41,328 bases of DNA from CAJKWP01 sp050943075 (lineage in GTDB: Bacteria; Bacillota; Clostridia; Christensenellales; UBA1242): NCBI GenBank assembly GCA_050943075.1, contig JBMNOM010000003.1:1-41328 (forward strand), given 5' to 3'. Each line of letters begins with the position of its first letter. Position 1 is the first letter of the stretch. This document shows positions 33,661 to 41,068 of this stretch, piece by piece. The notes under the pieces are model-generated. The model did no database searches and had not been told where the DNA came from. It saw nothing but the letters and a program-made list of their open reading frames with translations. Made by a program: the position numbers and the translations under genes.

Positions 33661-33676
33661 AGGGAAAATAATACAT

Positions 33677-33707
33677 AAAAAACAGTTGAAATTTTCAACT
33701 GTTTTTT
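33677..33707. terminator. Bidirectional terminator between rsmD and pyk
   Basis: CAGTTGAA (33683-33690) with TTCAACTG (33694-33701), a 3-base loop, flanked by six A and six T, so it can serve rsmD (plus) and pyk (minus). Confidence 0.9.
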
Positions 33708-33779
33708 GTTTAACTGATTTTATTTTGATATATTGTTAAGTGTTTATTTCATTTATTTTGAGTTTTTATTCGGCAAGGT

Positions 33780-35180
33780 TTAATCAACTTTGACAATTTT
33801 TATTTCAGAGTTTTTGTTAGCGTTGTAAACAACAATTGTGTTGCCTTGTTTTGCAAGATGCAATTTTTTTGCAAGCGTGTTTGCTTGTGAAAGCATTTCG
33901 CTTTCTGTTTCAATGTGTTTTTCCAATTTGTGTGACAAAACATTCCAGTTAAGCGCAAGTGTGTGAAAAACGTTTTCATTGCTTGTTATAGCCAAAATTG
34001 GCGCTTGAATGTGAAGTTTTGATAAGTTAAGCACACATTGTCCATTTTCATCAAAAACAAGAATGAGTTTTGCGTGCGCAAGCAGTGCAGTTTTTAAAAT
34101 TTCTTGGCTTGTTTCGTCAAGGCTTGCAAGAGTGGTGTGATTAAATTTTTTTAAGTCTAAATCATAGTTAATTGTTTTTTCAGTTTCAAGTTGAATTTTT
34201 GTCATGGTCTTAACTGCGTTTTCTGGGTTTATGCCAACCGCACTTTCAGCTGAAAGCATTGTTGCAGTCACTTTTTCGTAAATTGCTGTTGCAATGTCGC
34301 TAACTTCTGCTCTTGTTGGGCGAAGCGATGTTATCATGCTTTCAAGCATTTCTGTGGCAATCACAACAAGTTTGCCTTGTTTATGTGCACGCATTGCAGC
34401 TCGTTTTTGAATTGCAGGAATTTTTTCAAAAGGAATTTCAACACCCAAATCACCTCTGGCAACAATAATGCCATCACAATTATTTAAAATGCTTTTAATG
34501 TTTTTAACACCGTTTTGGCTTTCAATTTTTGCAAGAATTTTAATATTTTCACCATTGTTTTGTTTTAAAAATTCTTTCATATCAATCACATCTTGCGCGC
34601 AGGAAACAAAAGACGCAGCAATGTAATTTGCTTTAATTTTAATTGCAAAAAGCAAGTCTTGCTTGTCTGTTTTGCTTAAGAAAGGTGTGTCAAATGAAAT
34701 TTTTGGAATGTTTAGCGCTTTATTACTTGGCAATTTCCCACCAAAAACAACTTTGCAAATAATGTCTGTGTTTGTTAATTCTTCAACACGCAAAACAATT
34801 AAACCATTGTTTGCAAAAATTTTTGTGCCTTTTTTAACTTTGTTAATAATGTGTTTATGTTTCAAACTAACAATGTTATCATTGCCTTCAACTTCGTTTA
34901 GGGTGAGTGTGAAGGTTTGATTTTTTTTAAGTTCAACAAACCCATTTTTAAAACTACCAATTCTAATTTCCGGGCCTTTTGTATCAACAATCAAAGCAAT
35001 TGCTTTTTTTGTTTGTTGCCTTGTTTTTTGCAAATTTTCAGCAACACTTTGCGCAAAAAAATAGTCACCATGGCTCATGTTAACTCTAACAGCATTCATG
35101 CCTTTATGGGCAAGTTTTGTCATAACTTTAACACTGTTGCTGGCAGGACCAATTGTGCAAATTGTTTTTGTTTTTTTCAT
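33780..35180 (-). CDS. pyk: Pyruvate kinase
   Basis: Makes pyruvate and ATP from PEP and ADP. Motifs: TKTICTIGPASNS, NAVRVNMSHGD, the active-site block GIIVARGDLGVEIPFEKIP and KLVVIATEMLESMITSLRPTRAEVSDIA, and AVGINPENAV. 466 residues, without the extra C-terminal phosphohistidine-like domain found in some Bacillus enzymes. The AESAV motif is intact. ppdK in the same window makes the opposite or parallel reaction with PPi. GGAG lies 7 bases before the ATG on the minus strand. Confidence 0.96.
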   Translation of the reverse strand: MKKTKTICTIGPASNSVKVMTKLAHKGMNAVRVNMSHGDYFFAQSVAENLQKTRQQTKKAIALIVDTKGPEIRIGSFKNGFVELKKNQTFTLTLNEVEGNDNIVSLKHKHIINKVKKGTKIFANNGLIVLRVEELTNTDIICKVVFGGKLPSNKALNIPKISFDTPFLSKTDKQDLLFAIKIKANYIAASFVSCAQDVIDMKEFLKQNNGENIKILAKIESQNGVKNIKSILNNCDGIIVARGDLGVEIPFEKIPAIQKRAAMRAHKQGKLVVIATEMLESMITSLRPTRAEVSDIATAIYEKVTATMLSAESAVGINPENAVKTMTKIQLETEKTINYDLDLKKFNHTTLASLDETSQEILKTALLAHAKLILVFDENGQCVLNLSKLHIQAPILAITSNENVFHTLALNWNVLSHKLEKHIETESEMLSQANTLAKKLHLAKQGNTIVVYNANKNSEIKIVKVD

Positions 35181-35199
35181 AAACGCTCCATATAAGTTA

Positions 35200-35228
35200 A
35201 GTCTAACAAATAAAAATATTATTTACAA
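35200..35228 (-). promoter_or_regulatory. Promoter of pyk
   Basis: On the minus strand TTGTAA (35223-35228), 17 bases, TAGACT (35200-35205), followed by a GGAG ribosome site and the pyk ATG. Confidence 0.6.
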
Positions 35229-35280
35229 ATGAAACAAAAACAAAGAGAATTTTTTTAAAACTTTTTTTAAGGCTTTTGGA

Positions 35281-35310
35281 TTGACTTAAAAATGGTAAAA
35301 GTGATATACT
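35281..35310 (+). promoter_or_regulatory. Promoter of the SipW-like gene
   Basis: TTGACT at 35281-35286, 18 bases, extended -10 TGA-TATACT at 35305-35310. An AAAGGGAAA ribosome site lies 5 bases before the ATG at 35335. Confidence 0.7.
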
Positions 35311-35334
35311 AAACTCATATAAAAGGGAAATTTC

Positions 35335-36264
35335 ATGGCAGTCGAATCAGTTAATAAAACAAAAAAAAACATTAAGCGCTTGCGCAAAATTTTCAGGGTT
35401 CTTTCATTATTTGTAAAAGTTGTTTTTGTCCCTGTTTTAATTTTTTCGTGTTTAGTTGTTATTACTCACACAACAACAAAAAATTACTTCGGTGTTCCAA
35501 GTGCTTTTGGTTATTCAAAGGTATCTTTGGAAACTGAAGAATTGGCTTATGCAAAAAATGTGGATGCTTCACAAATTCAAGTTGGGCAAGAAGTTATTTT
35601 CTTTAATGTGACAAATGATGACCCCAAAAACCCAATTTTCACAATTGAAAAACGTGCATTTCAAGCGTTGGAATTTAATGAAGGCAATGCAGAAATTAGG
35701 CTTGACGGAGCAGACTTTTTAATTCCAGCAAACAACATCATTGGTGTTGAAGTTGAAGAAATTCCAGCTTTTGTAATGTTTTTCATCACAAATTTTTCAG
35801 ATACTATGGAAGTGTTTCTTGCAGCAATTTTGCCAATTGTGCTTTTGGTATTAGTGTTTATATTCGACACAATGCTTTACTTTAAAGACAGACAAGAAGC
35901 AAACAAAAACTTGGTTCACAAAGTTATTAAAAATGAAAATTTAACAGCGCAAGAACAAGTTAACTTAAGCAACTTTGAGGCAGTTAAAGTTTCAATTATG
36001 AGTGCAAACAAAAAAGATGAAGAGCAAAAACCAGCAGTGCCAATGCCACCAAAACCTAGCTTTTCATCAAAAACAATTCCTTCAACAGACGTGCCAAAAC
36101 GTTTGCCACCAAAAAATTTGCCTGGTGTGCATGCAAACATCAAAGCCGCACCAAATGCAGAAAACATTCATTTGGGTAAAGCAAAACCACCGGTTATGCC
36201 AAACAAACCAGCAGTGCCACAACCACCAAAATCACAAGTTTTGCCACCAAAAAAACCTGAATAA
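35335..36264 (+). CDS. SipW-like membrane protein without catalytic residues, proline-rich tail
   Basis: 309 residues. Membrane helices near 25-45 and 159-177 frame an extracellular domain that follows the SipW/S26B signal-peptidase layout: FGYSKVS (SipW 'FGYQ...VLSGSMEP'), IQVGQEVIFFNV ('KKGDVITF'), and GADFLIPANNIIGVEVEEIP ('D-x-x-x-VPAENVVGE...IP'). The nucleophile motif SGSMEP reads SLETEELA, and the THR motif with the catalytic His reads TIEKR, so it should not cut proteins. After helix 2 come a charged stretch and about 75 residues rich in Pro and Lys (233-309, e.g. PAVPMPPKP), probably cytoplasmic. The S26 relation is my reading and needs a profile search. Confidence 0.6.
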   Translation: MAVESVNKTKKNIKRLRKIFRVLSLFVKVVFVPVLIFSCLVVITHTTTKNYFGVPSAFGYSKVSLETEELAYAKNVDASQIQVGQEVIFFNVTNDDPKNPIFTIEKRAFQALEFNEGNAEIRLDGADFLIPANNIIGVEVEEIPAFVMFFITNFSDTMEVFLAAILPIVLLVLVFIFDTMLYFKDRQEANKNLVHKVIKNENLTAQEQVNLSNFEAVKVSIMSANKKDEEQKPAVPMPPKPSFSSKTIPSTDVPKRLPPKNLPGVHANIKAAPNAENIHLGKAKPPVMPNKPAVPQPPKSQVLPPKKPE

Positions 36265-36274
36265 ATATAAAAGG

Positions 36275-36303
36275 AAAACAGATTTTTTAATCTGTTTTTT
36301 TTT
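36275..36303 (+). terminator. Terminator after the SipW-like gene
   Basis: AAAACAGATT (36275-36284) with AATCTGTTTT (36289-36298), 4-base loop, T run. The following bases to 36540 are almost pure A/T; I see no gene or structured element there. Confidence 0.85.
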
Positions 36304-36540
36304 GTTTTTAATATTAAGTTTTATTACAATTATTTTTTAATTTTAATAAATAAAAACAAAATTAATTAATTTATAAAAAAATAAAAAATAAAAAATTCAA
36401 CATAAAAATTAAAATTAAATAAAAAGCTTAAAATTTAAGGTTTTTAAATGTTTTCATTAATTAATTTCTATGATTATTTTTTTTAAATTTTTAATTTAAT
36501 TTTAATTATTAATTTATTTAATTTAAAATAAAAGTTTTCT

Positions 36541-38280
36541 TTATTCAACCGTCACGCTTTTTGCAAGGTTTCTTGGCTGGTCGGGGTTAATTCCTTTTTG
36601 GGTTGAAACTTTGAAAGCCGCAAGTTGAATTGGAATGATTGAAACAATTGGCATAAACAAATAATGTGCGTTTTGAAGTGGTAATGCATCACTTATTTTA
36701 AATTGGCTTAAAAGCAAAACTTTTCCACCGCGTGCCAAAATTTCTTGCTTTGCACTTTGTGTTTTGTTTATGTGTTTTTCTTGCGTGCAAAAAATTATTG
36801 TTGGCATTTGCTCATCAATCAGTGCAATTGAGCCATGTTTAAGCTCGCCACTTGGCAAAGCGTTAGAGTTAATGTAAGTTGTTTCTTTAATTTTTAAAGC
36901 AGCTTCGTTTGCTGTGATAAAGTCTTGTCCGCGCCCAAGCACAAAACAGCTTTTTGCTTGTTTTAATAGTGAAATGATTTTCTTTGTTGTTTCGTCATAT
37001 TCAATTTCAAATGTGTTTTTAAAATTTTCAAATTCAGCCCAAAATTCTTTTTGTTTTTGTTTTGATGAAAAGCGATGTGCCAAAATTTCAAGCGCCAAAA
37101 TTTGAGCACTGTATGCTTTTGTGGATGCCACTGCAATTTCACTTCCAGCAAAAACAGGGAAGGCAAAATCAACTTGGGTGGCAAGTGTGCTGTGCATAAC
37201 ATTAACCACGCCAATTGTTTTGCATTTGTGCTGTTTTGCTTTTTTTAGTGCAAGCAATGTGTCGGCGGTTTCTCCGCTTTGGCTCACAAAAATGCACAAT
37301 GTTTTTTTGTTTAAAAGGCTGGTGGAAAACTCGCTTGCAATGTGGGCAGAGCATTCAATTTCAGTTATGTCCTGCATAACACTCGCCCCAAACAATGCGC
37401 TGTGATATGCTGTGCCGCAAGCAATGAATTTAATTCTGTTTATACCTTTCAAAATTTTCTTAAAATTTTTTGGCAAATCAAATTCTGTTGTGTGTTTGTT
37501 GTAAATGTTTTCAATAACGCTTTTTGTTTCAAAAATTTCTTTTTCCATAAAATGAGAAAACCCAACTTTTGAAGCATTGTTTTCAAGATTTTCCAGTTTT
37601 AAACTCTGTTTGGTAATGGTTTGATTGTTGCCATTATAAAAAACAATTTCGTTTTCATTTGCCATGCAAAATTCGCCATCTTCCAAGCGGTAAAAGTTTG
37701 TGATATTTTCAAAACAAACAACATCACTTGCAGCAATAATTCCAGTTTGTGTTTTTGCAATAAAAAGAGGGCTTTGATTTTTGGCAAACCAAATTTCTTG
37801 TTTTTCCTTGTTTAAAACAGCCAAGGCGTAAGAGCCTTCAAGTTGTTGGCATGTTTCAATGAAAGCCTTAAAATTATTTTTATTTTGTTTAACTAATAGT
37901 TGCAAAACAACTTCGCTGTCTGTTTGTGATTGTGTTGTTAAATTGTGTTTTGTTTTAAGTGTTTCATAGTTATTAATAATTCCATTATGCACAAGCGTCC
38001 AGCCTTTAAATTCAAATGGATGAGCATTAATTGTGGACGCCTCGCCATGTGTTGCCCAGCGCGTGTGTGCAATGCCAATGTGTCCCTTATGGCTAAAATC
38101 ATTTTTCAATTTTGCTTTTAAGTCTGCAACTTTTCCTGTTGTTTTTGACACTTTAATTATGTTTTTTTCTTTGGTTGCAATTCCAGCGGAATCATATCCG
38201 CGATATTCCAGTTTTTCAAGGCTTTCAATAAGTTTATCTTTCACTGGTTTGTTTGATATTATCGCAACAATTCCACACAT
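36541..38280 (-). CDS. glmS: Glutamine--fructose-6-phosphate aminotransferase
   Basis: Makes glucosamine-6-phosphate from fructose-6-phosphate and glutamine, the first step to UDP-GlcNAc. N-terminal glutaminase with nucleophile Cys2 (MCGIVAI), LEYRGYDSAG and HTRWATHGEASTINAHP; then two SIS domains (ACGTAYHSALFGASVMQ, VSQSGETADTLLALK, and GRGQDFITANEAALKIKETTYI), ending in the canonical AKSVTVE. 579 residues, slightly short. It lies 3 bases after glmM on the minus strand, so the two form an operon. There is no space for a glmS ribozyme directly upstream. Confidence 0.96.
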   Translation of the reverse strand: MCGIVAIISNKPVKDKLIESLEKLEYRGYDSAGIATKEKNIIKVSKTTGKVADLKAKLKNDFSHKGHIGIAHTRWATHGEASTINAHPFEFKGWTLVHNGIINNYETLKTKHNLTTQSQTDSEVVLQLLVKQNKNNFKAFIETCQQLEGSYALAVLNKEKQEIWFAKNQSPLFIAKTQTGIIAASDVVCFENITNFYRLEDGEFCMANENEIVFYNGNNQTITKQSLKLENLENNASKVGFSHFMEKEIFETKSVIENIYNKHTTEFDLPKNFKKILKGINRIKFIACGTAYHSALFGASVMQDITEIECSAHIASEFSTSLLNKKTLCIFVSQSGETADTLLALKKAKQHKCKTIGVVNVMHSTLATQVDFAFPVFAGSEIAVASTKAYSAQILALEILAHRFSSKQKQKEFWAEFENFKNTFEIEYDETTKKIISLLKQAKSCFVLGRGQDFITANEAALKIKETTYINSNALPSGELKHGSIALIDEQMPTIIFCTQEKHINKTQSAKQEILARGGKVLLLSQFKISDALPLQNAHYLFMPIVSIIPIQLAAFKVSTQKGINPDQPRNLAKSVTVE

Positions 38281-38283
38281 ATT

Positions 38284-39573
38284 TCATCCTCCTGTTTTAA
38301 AGCCTTGGCTTAAAATTTTGTTTTTTATATCTTCAACTTTTTTTTGCCTTTGGCTTTCTATAAGCACGCGCACAACTTGTTCTGTTCCTGATGGTCTAAT
38401 TAAAATTCGTCCATTGTTTTTAAGTTTTTTTTCAAATTCTGGCAAAAGCCCTTCAAGTTTGTTCATTAATTCTGTTTTGTCTTGAGTTTGTAAATTTAAT
38501 GAGGCAGAATGCAGTTTTTTAAAGTGTGAAAGTTTGTCAAATTTTTTACAACCCGCAATTTTTAAAGCGGTTAAAATTCCGTCACCAGTTGGCATAATTT
38601 TTGCAAAAATCATGTGGCCAGGGCGCTCGCCCCCAAATTGAGATTTTGTTTTGTTAATAAGTTTTTTAACTTGTTGGTCGCCAACATTGCTTCTGTAAAA
38701 TTTAATTTTGTTTTTGTTAAACACTTTTTCAATTGCAATGGTGGAATAAATTGTGCCAACAACTTTTTTAAAGCCATAGCCCCTTGCAAGGCCCAAAAGC
38801 ACATTGTCACCAGACAACAAATCTCCGCCTTTCAAAACAACAACGCAGCGGTCGGCATCGCCGTCAAAAGCAAAGCCCATATCTGCGTTTGTTTGTTTAA
38901 CTTTATCAATAAGCATTTGAGGAGCAGTTGCGCCACAATTTTTATTAATATATTTTCCGCATTTTGTGTTTATAACAAAAATTTTGCCACCAGTTTTTTT
39001 TAAAATTTCTGGGGCAATGCGTTTTGATGCTCCATTTGCGCAATCTAAAACAATTGTTTTTTTGTTTAAGGCAGGCAAGTGCTTAAGCATCAAGGCAATG
39101 TATTGCTCTTTGCCAACATTCAAGTTTTTTCCTTTTTTAATGCCATGTTTTTTTGCAATGCATTTAAGTTGGGCAGTTAAGTCTTTGTCAAAAAGTTCGT
39201 CAAAAAATTTTTCAATTTTTTTCTCTTGGGAAACTTTCAATTTTTCGCCATTGGAATTAAAAGTTTTAATTCCATTTGTGTCTGCGCTGTTGTGGCTTGC
39301 TGTAATCACAACTCCAAAATTTGCCTTATGTTTAACTGTGTAATAACTCACAAAAGAAGAGGGCACAAGTCCACAATCAAGTGTGCTTATTCCCAGTGTT
39401 AAAAGTGCGTTTTTAAGTTTGTTTTTAAACCTTTTAGAGTTTGGTCTGCCATCGTGCCCAAGCACAACTTGTTTGGCGTTAAATTTATGTAAGGCGTATG
39501 CAAATTTAATTGTTAAAATTTCAAGTTTTTGTTTGTCGTTCAGTCTTATTCCATCTGTTCCAAAGTATTTCAT
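38284..39573 (-). CDS. glmM: Phosphoglucosamine mutase
   Basis: Converts glucosamine-6-phosphate to glucosamine-1-phosphate through a phosphoserine enzyme. Start MKYFGTDGIR is diagnostic; the active-site Ser is in GVVITASHNSADTNGIK, the metal loop is FDGDADRC, and the sugar/phosphate loops are GGERPGHMI and RPSGTEQVVRV. 429 residues, somewhat shorter than the usual 445-450. I chose the ATG at 39573 (AAAGGAAG before it) instead of a longer open frame that runs through the terminator of the upstream gene. It is the first gene of glmM-glmS. Confidence 0.95.
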   Translation of the reverse strand: MKYFGTDGIRLNDKQKLEILTIKFAYALHKFNAKQVVLGHDGRPNSKRFKNKLKNALLTLGISTLDCGLVPSSFVSYYTVKHKANFGVVITASHNSADTNGIKTFNSNGEKLKVSQEKKIEKFFDELFDKDLTAQLKCIAKKHGIKKGKNLNVGKEQYIALMLKHLPALNKKTIVLDCANGASKRIAPEILKKTGGKIFVINTKCGKYINKNCGATAPQMLIDKVKQTNADMGFAFDGDADRCVVVLKGGDLLSGDNVLLGLARGYGFKKVVGTIYSTIAIEKVFNKNKIKFYRSNVGDQQVKKLINKTKSQFGGERPGHMIFAKIMPTGDGILTALKIAGCKKFDKLSHFKKLHSASLNLQTQDKTELMNKLEGLLPEFEKKLKNNGRILIRPSGTEQVVRVLIESQRQKKVEDIKNKILSQGFKTGG

Positions 39574-39670
39574 AATTTTTTCTTCCTTTGAAATAAATTT
39601 ATATAAACATTTCAAGTTTACATACATTATTTTATGAAAAGCGGCTTCTTCTTGTTCAAAAGCAAGATAT

Positions 39671-39706
39671 AAAAAAACATAAGGCAAGTAAAGTACCTTA
39701 TGTTTT
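39671..39706 (-). terminator. Terminator of the DnaQ-like gene
   Basis: AAAACATAAGG (39674-39684) pairs with CCTTATGTTTT (39696-39706), 11 bases each, 11-base loop. Read on the minus strand it ends in a T run and stops the gene at 39717-40172. Confidence 0.85.
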
Positions 39707-39716
39707 AATTCAGTTT

Positions 39717-40172
39717 TTAATAATTGCTTTGTGCAATAAGCGCTTCAAACAATAAATCCACAAAATGTGGTGAGGGTTGCAAGTTAAACTTTTCAATAAG
39801 TTCGTCAAAAATGGTTGGGGTGAGTGACATTGAAAGTTCATCAAGAATTGAAACTTGCTCATTAAAAATTTTATGATGATTTAAATATGCTTCGGTGTAG
39901 CCATTTTTCAAAATGTAAACAGGCAAGTTTTCGCTCCACAACGAAAATTGTTTCATCATTTCTTCAGTGGTGGAAAGTTTTCTAAAACTATCATCATCAT
40001 AAGAAATCATTTCAGCTAAATCTGCAATTTTAATTTTGCTTTTTTCAAGGCGGCAGTCAAACCTGGAAAGCATTTTATAATCTTCGATTTTAAGCGCTTG
40101 AAGTTGTGCAACATCACCATATTGTGGGTTGGAATGGGTTGGAATAAGTTCTAAAATCACATATTTTTTCAT
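39717..40172 (-). CDS. DnaQ-like (DEDDh) fold protein without catalytic residues
   Basis: 151 residues. The start YVILELIPTHSNPQYGDVAQ, continuing LQALKI, follows the DnaQ exonuclease pattern 'FVVFDLETTGLDPKYDEIIQIAAVKI', and the rest (LPVYILKNGYTEAYL, then ILDELSMSL and PHFVDLLFEALI) tracks the later Exo II/III regions. The catalytic DxE is replaced by Glu8-Leu-Ile10, the HNAxFD motif by KNGYTE, and the Exo III Asp is not evident, so nuclease activity is unlikely. AAGGA lies before the ATG. The relation is remote; it could also be an unrelated small alpha/beta protein. Confidence 0.5.
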   Translation of the reverse strand: MKKYVILELIPTHSNPQYGDVAQLQALKIEDYKMLSRFDCRLEKSKIKIADLAEMISYDDDSFRKLSTTEEMMKQFSLWSENLPVYILKNGYTEAYLNHHKIFNEQVSILDELSMSLTPTIFDELIEKFNLQPSPHFVDLLFEALIAQSNY

Positions 40173-40192
40173 TTGTTTTTCCTTTTTTGCAC

Positions 40193-40220
40193 ATTATATC
40201 ACATTTTGTTTTGCAATCAA
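40193..40220 (-). promoter_or_regulatory. Promoter of the DnaQ-like gene
   Basis: On the minus strand TTGATT (40215-40220), 16 bases, extended -10 TGA-TATAAT (40193-40198). Confidence 0.65.
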
Positions 40221-40266
40221 ACAAATGAAAATAAAAAAAAATAGCAAACTTTATTAATAAAAAAAC

Positions 40267-40295
40267 TTGAAAAATCAAAAAAAATGTGATAGAAT
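40267..40295 (+). promoter_or_regulatory. Strong promoter of the structured non-coding locus
   Basis: TTGAAA at 40267-40272, exactly 17 bases, and an extended -10 TGA-TAGAAT (40290-40295). Transcription would begin near 40302 and read through DNA without a supported gene. Confidence 0.75.
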
Positions 40296-40468
40296 TCGTT
40301 CAGTTTAAAAGACAAGCCTACTTTTAACGCTCGCATAACATAGGCTTAATGTGCAAACGGTCTTCCTTCCCCCCACAATTTTTGTGGGGCCAAAATGCAC
40401 ATTTTAAGTTTGTCAATGCAACTTAAAATGTTTAAAAATGCAAGACTGTTGCCAATTTAAAATCAATC

Positions 40469-40700
40469 AGGAGATAAAGAAAACCAGCGTATCTTTTCAT
40501 TTTAAGCAATTGGTTGTTATTCCAAAGCAAAATACGTTTTTCTCACTCCAAAATTCACCCTCAAATTTGCAGGGGATCAATTCCCACAAAACTATCTTTG
40601 TCCGTCTGCCAATTTACCCCAACAAAACACTTTTTTGTGGGGCATTGTCGCATTGGCCAACAACAGTTGGTATGCTTTTATGTTTTAAAAATTTAATAAT
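40469..40700 (+). repeat. Module A of a tandem structured repeat
   Basis: First of two diverged copies. From GCGT at 40487 it aligns with module B through the shared pattern TCT-x-TC-x-TTT-x-AAGCA. Helices: ATTTT/AAAAT (40499-40503, 40529-40533); a bulged-A helix CCCCA(A)CAAAA with TTTTGTGGGG (40617-40627, 40633-40642) inside GCCAAT/ATTGGC (40608-40613, 40652-40657); and CCAAC/GTTGG with loop AACA (40657-40670, sharing one base with the preceding stem). Confidence 0.55.
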
Positions 40701-40712
40701 CAAAATTAACAT

Positions 40713-40905
40713 GGAGAGATGTCAGAGTGGTCTGCGTCATTGCTCTCGTTTGAAGCAGTTTGCCTTTAATTCAAAAGTCAAACGTGCCTTGAACACTCGG
40801 CAATTCCTAACCCCAACAAAACCTTTTTTGTCGGGGACCCCATTGCACATTAGCCCACACCAATTTGTGTGCCTTAAATGTGTGAAAAAAAATAAAACAA
40901 TTTAA
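40713..40905 (+). repeat. Module B of a tandem structured repeat, beginning with a tRNA-Ser 5' fragment
   Basis: Second copy. It begins with a stretch identical to the start of the intact tRNA-Ser (through base 40733), then GCGTCATTG and onward as in module A. Helices at equivalent places differ in sequence but still pair: CGTTTGA/TCAAACG (40747-40753, 40778-40784), CCCCAACAAAA with TTTTTTGTCGGGG (40811-40836), GCAAT/ATTGC (40800-40804, 40842-40846) and CACAC/GTGTG (40856-40860, 40867-40871). The first about 90 bases have the length of a tRNA-Ser, so it could instead contain a decayed tRNA-Ser copy. Confidence 0.55.
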
Positions 40906-40916
40906 TATTCCTATAT

Positions 40917-41004
40917 GGAGAGATGTCAGAGTGGTCTAATGTGCTCGCTTGGAAAGCGGGTGTAGGTAAAACTACCGCAGGTTCGAATCCTGTTCTCTCC
41001 GCCA
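40917..41004 (+). tRNA. tRNA-Ser (anticodon GGA)
   Basis: 88 bases. Acceptor stem GGAGAGA (40917-40923) with TCTCTCC (40994-41000), discriminator G, encoded CCA at 41002-41004. Anticodon arm CTCGC-TTGGAAA-GCGGG with anticodon GGA. The long variable arm (TGTAGG... CTACC) is typical of class II tRNA-Ser. T arm GCAGG-TTCGAAT-CCTGT. Reads UCC/UCU. Confidence 0.97.
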
Positions 41005-41007
41005 ACT

Positions 41008-41045
41008 AAATCCTAAATCGAATATCTCGATTTGGGATTTTTTTT
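41008..41045 (+). terminator. Terminator after tRNA-Ser
   Basis: A 14-base stem, 41008-41021 with 41027-41040, one G-U pair, 5-base loop, followed by eight T. It ends the tRNA (and possibly the long RNA) transcript. Confidence 0.92.
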
Positions 41046-41068
41046 GCTATAATGTATTAGAGGTGTTT

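Larger units (their letters stand above)
40302..40912 (+). ncRNA. Candidate large structured non-coding RNA upstream of tRNA-Ser
   Basis: About 610 bases without a supported gene behind a strong promoter. 5' domain: AAGCCTA/TAGGCTT (40314-40320, 40341-40347); AATGTGCA/TGCACATT (40348-40355, 40396-40403) enclosing CCCCACAA/TTGTGGGG (40371-40378, 40382-40389); an 11-base hairpin CATTTTAAGTT/AACTTAAAATG (40400-40410, 40420-40430); and a long-range helix of 40353-40364 with 40442-40452 (one bulged A), which competes with AATGTGCA/TGCACATT. 3' domain: two tandem diverged modules (listed separately). No terminator appears before the one after tRNA-Ser, so tRNA-Ser may be processed from the same transcript. 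Large ornate RNAs such as GOLLD and ROOL are known near tRNAs, but I cannot show membership. Confidence 0.55.

Noticed and set aside
36303..36540. Possible gene or origin in the A/T-only stretch before glmS
   Set aside because: No open frame with a ribosome site, no DnaA-box-like repeats; it is an intergenic spacer between convergent units.
38270..38300. glmS ribozyme
   Set aside because: glmS starts 3 bases after glmM ends, leaving no room for the ribozyme, and none is seen upstream of glmM.
39574..39687. N-terminal extension of GlmM
   Set aside because: The extra 38 residues run back through a terminator. The family start MKYFGTDGIR at 39573 has its own ribosome site.
40371..40836. CRISPR-like array from the recurring CCCCAACAAAA hairpin
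   Set aside because: Only three imperfect occurrences, unequal spacing (246 and 194 bases) and no unique equal-length spacers or cas genes.
40438..40905. A 155-codon open frame across the structured locus
   Set aside because: It has no ribosome site, low complexity and odd composition, and part of it (MERCQSGL) is simply the translation of the tRNA-Ser 5' end. Its frame crosses the RNA helices and is not a credible protein.
40302..40912. tmRNA, RNase P RNA or 6S RNA
   Set aside because: No tmRNA ends (ATGGATTCGAC, tRNA-like 3' end), no RNase P core (GAGGAAAGTC, ACAGAAA) and no single long 6S-like bubble hairpin could be found.
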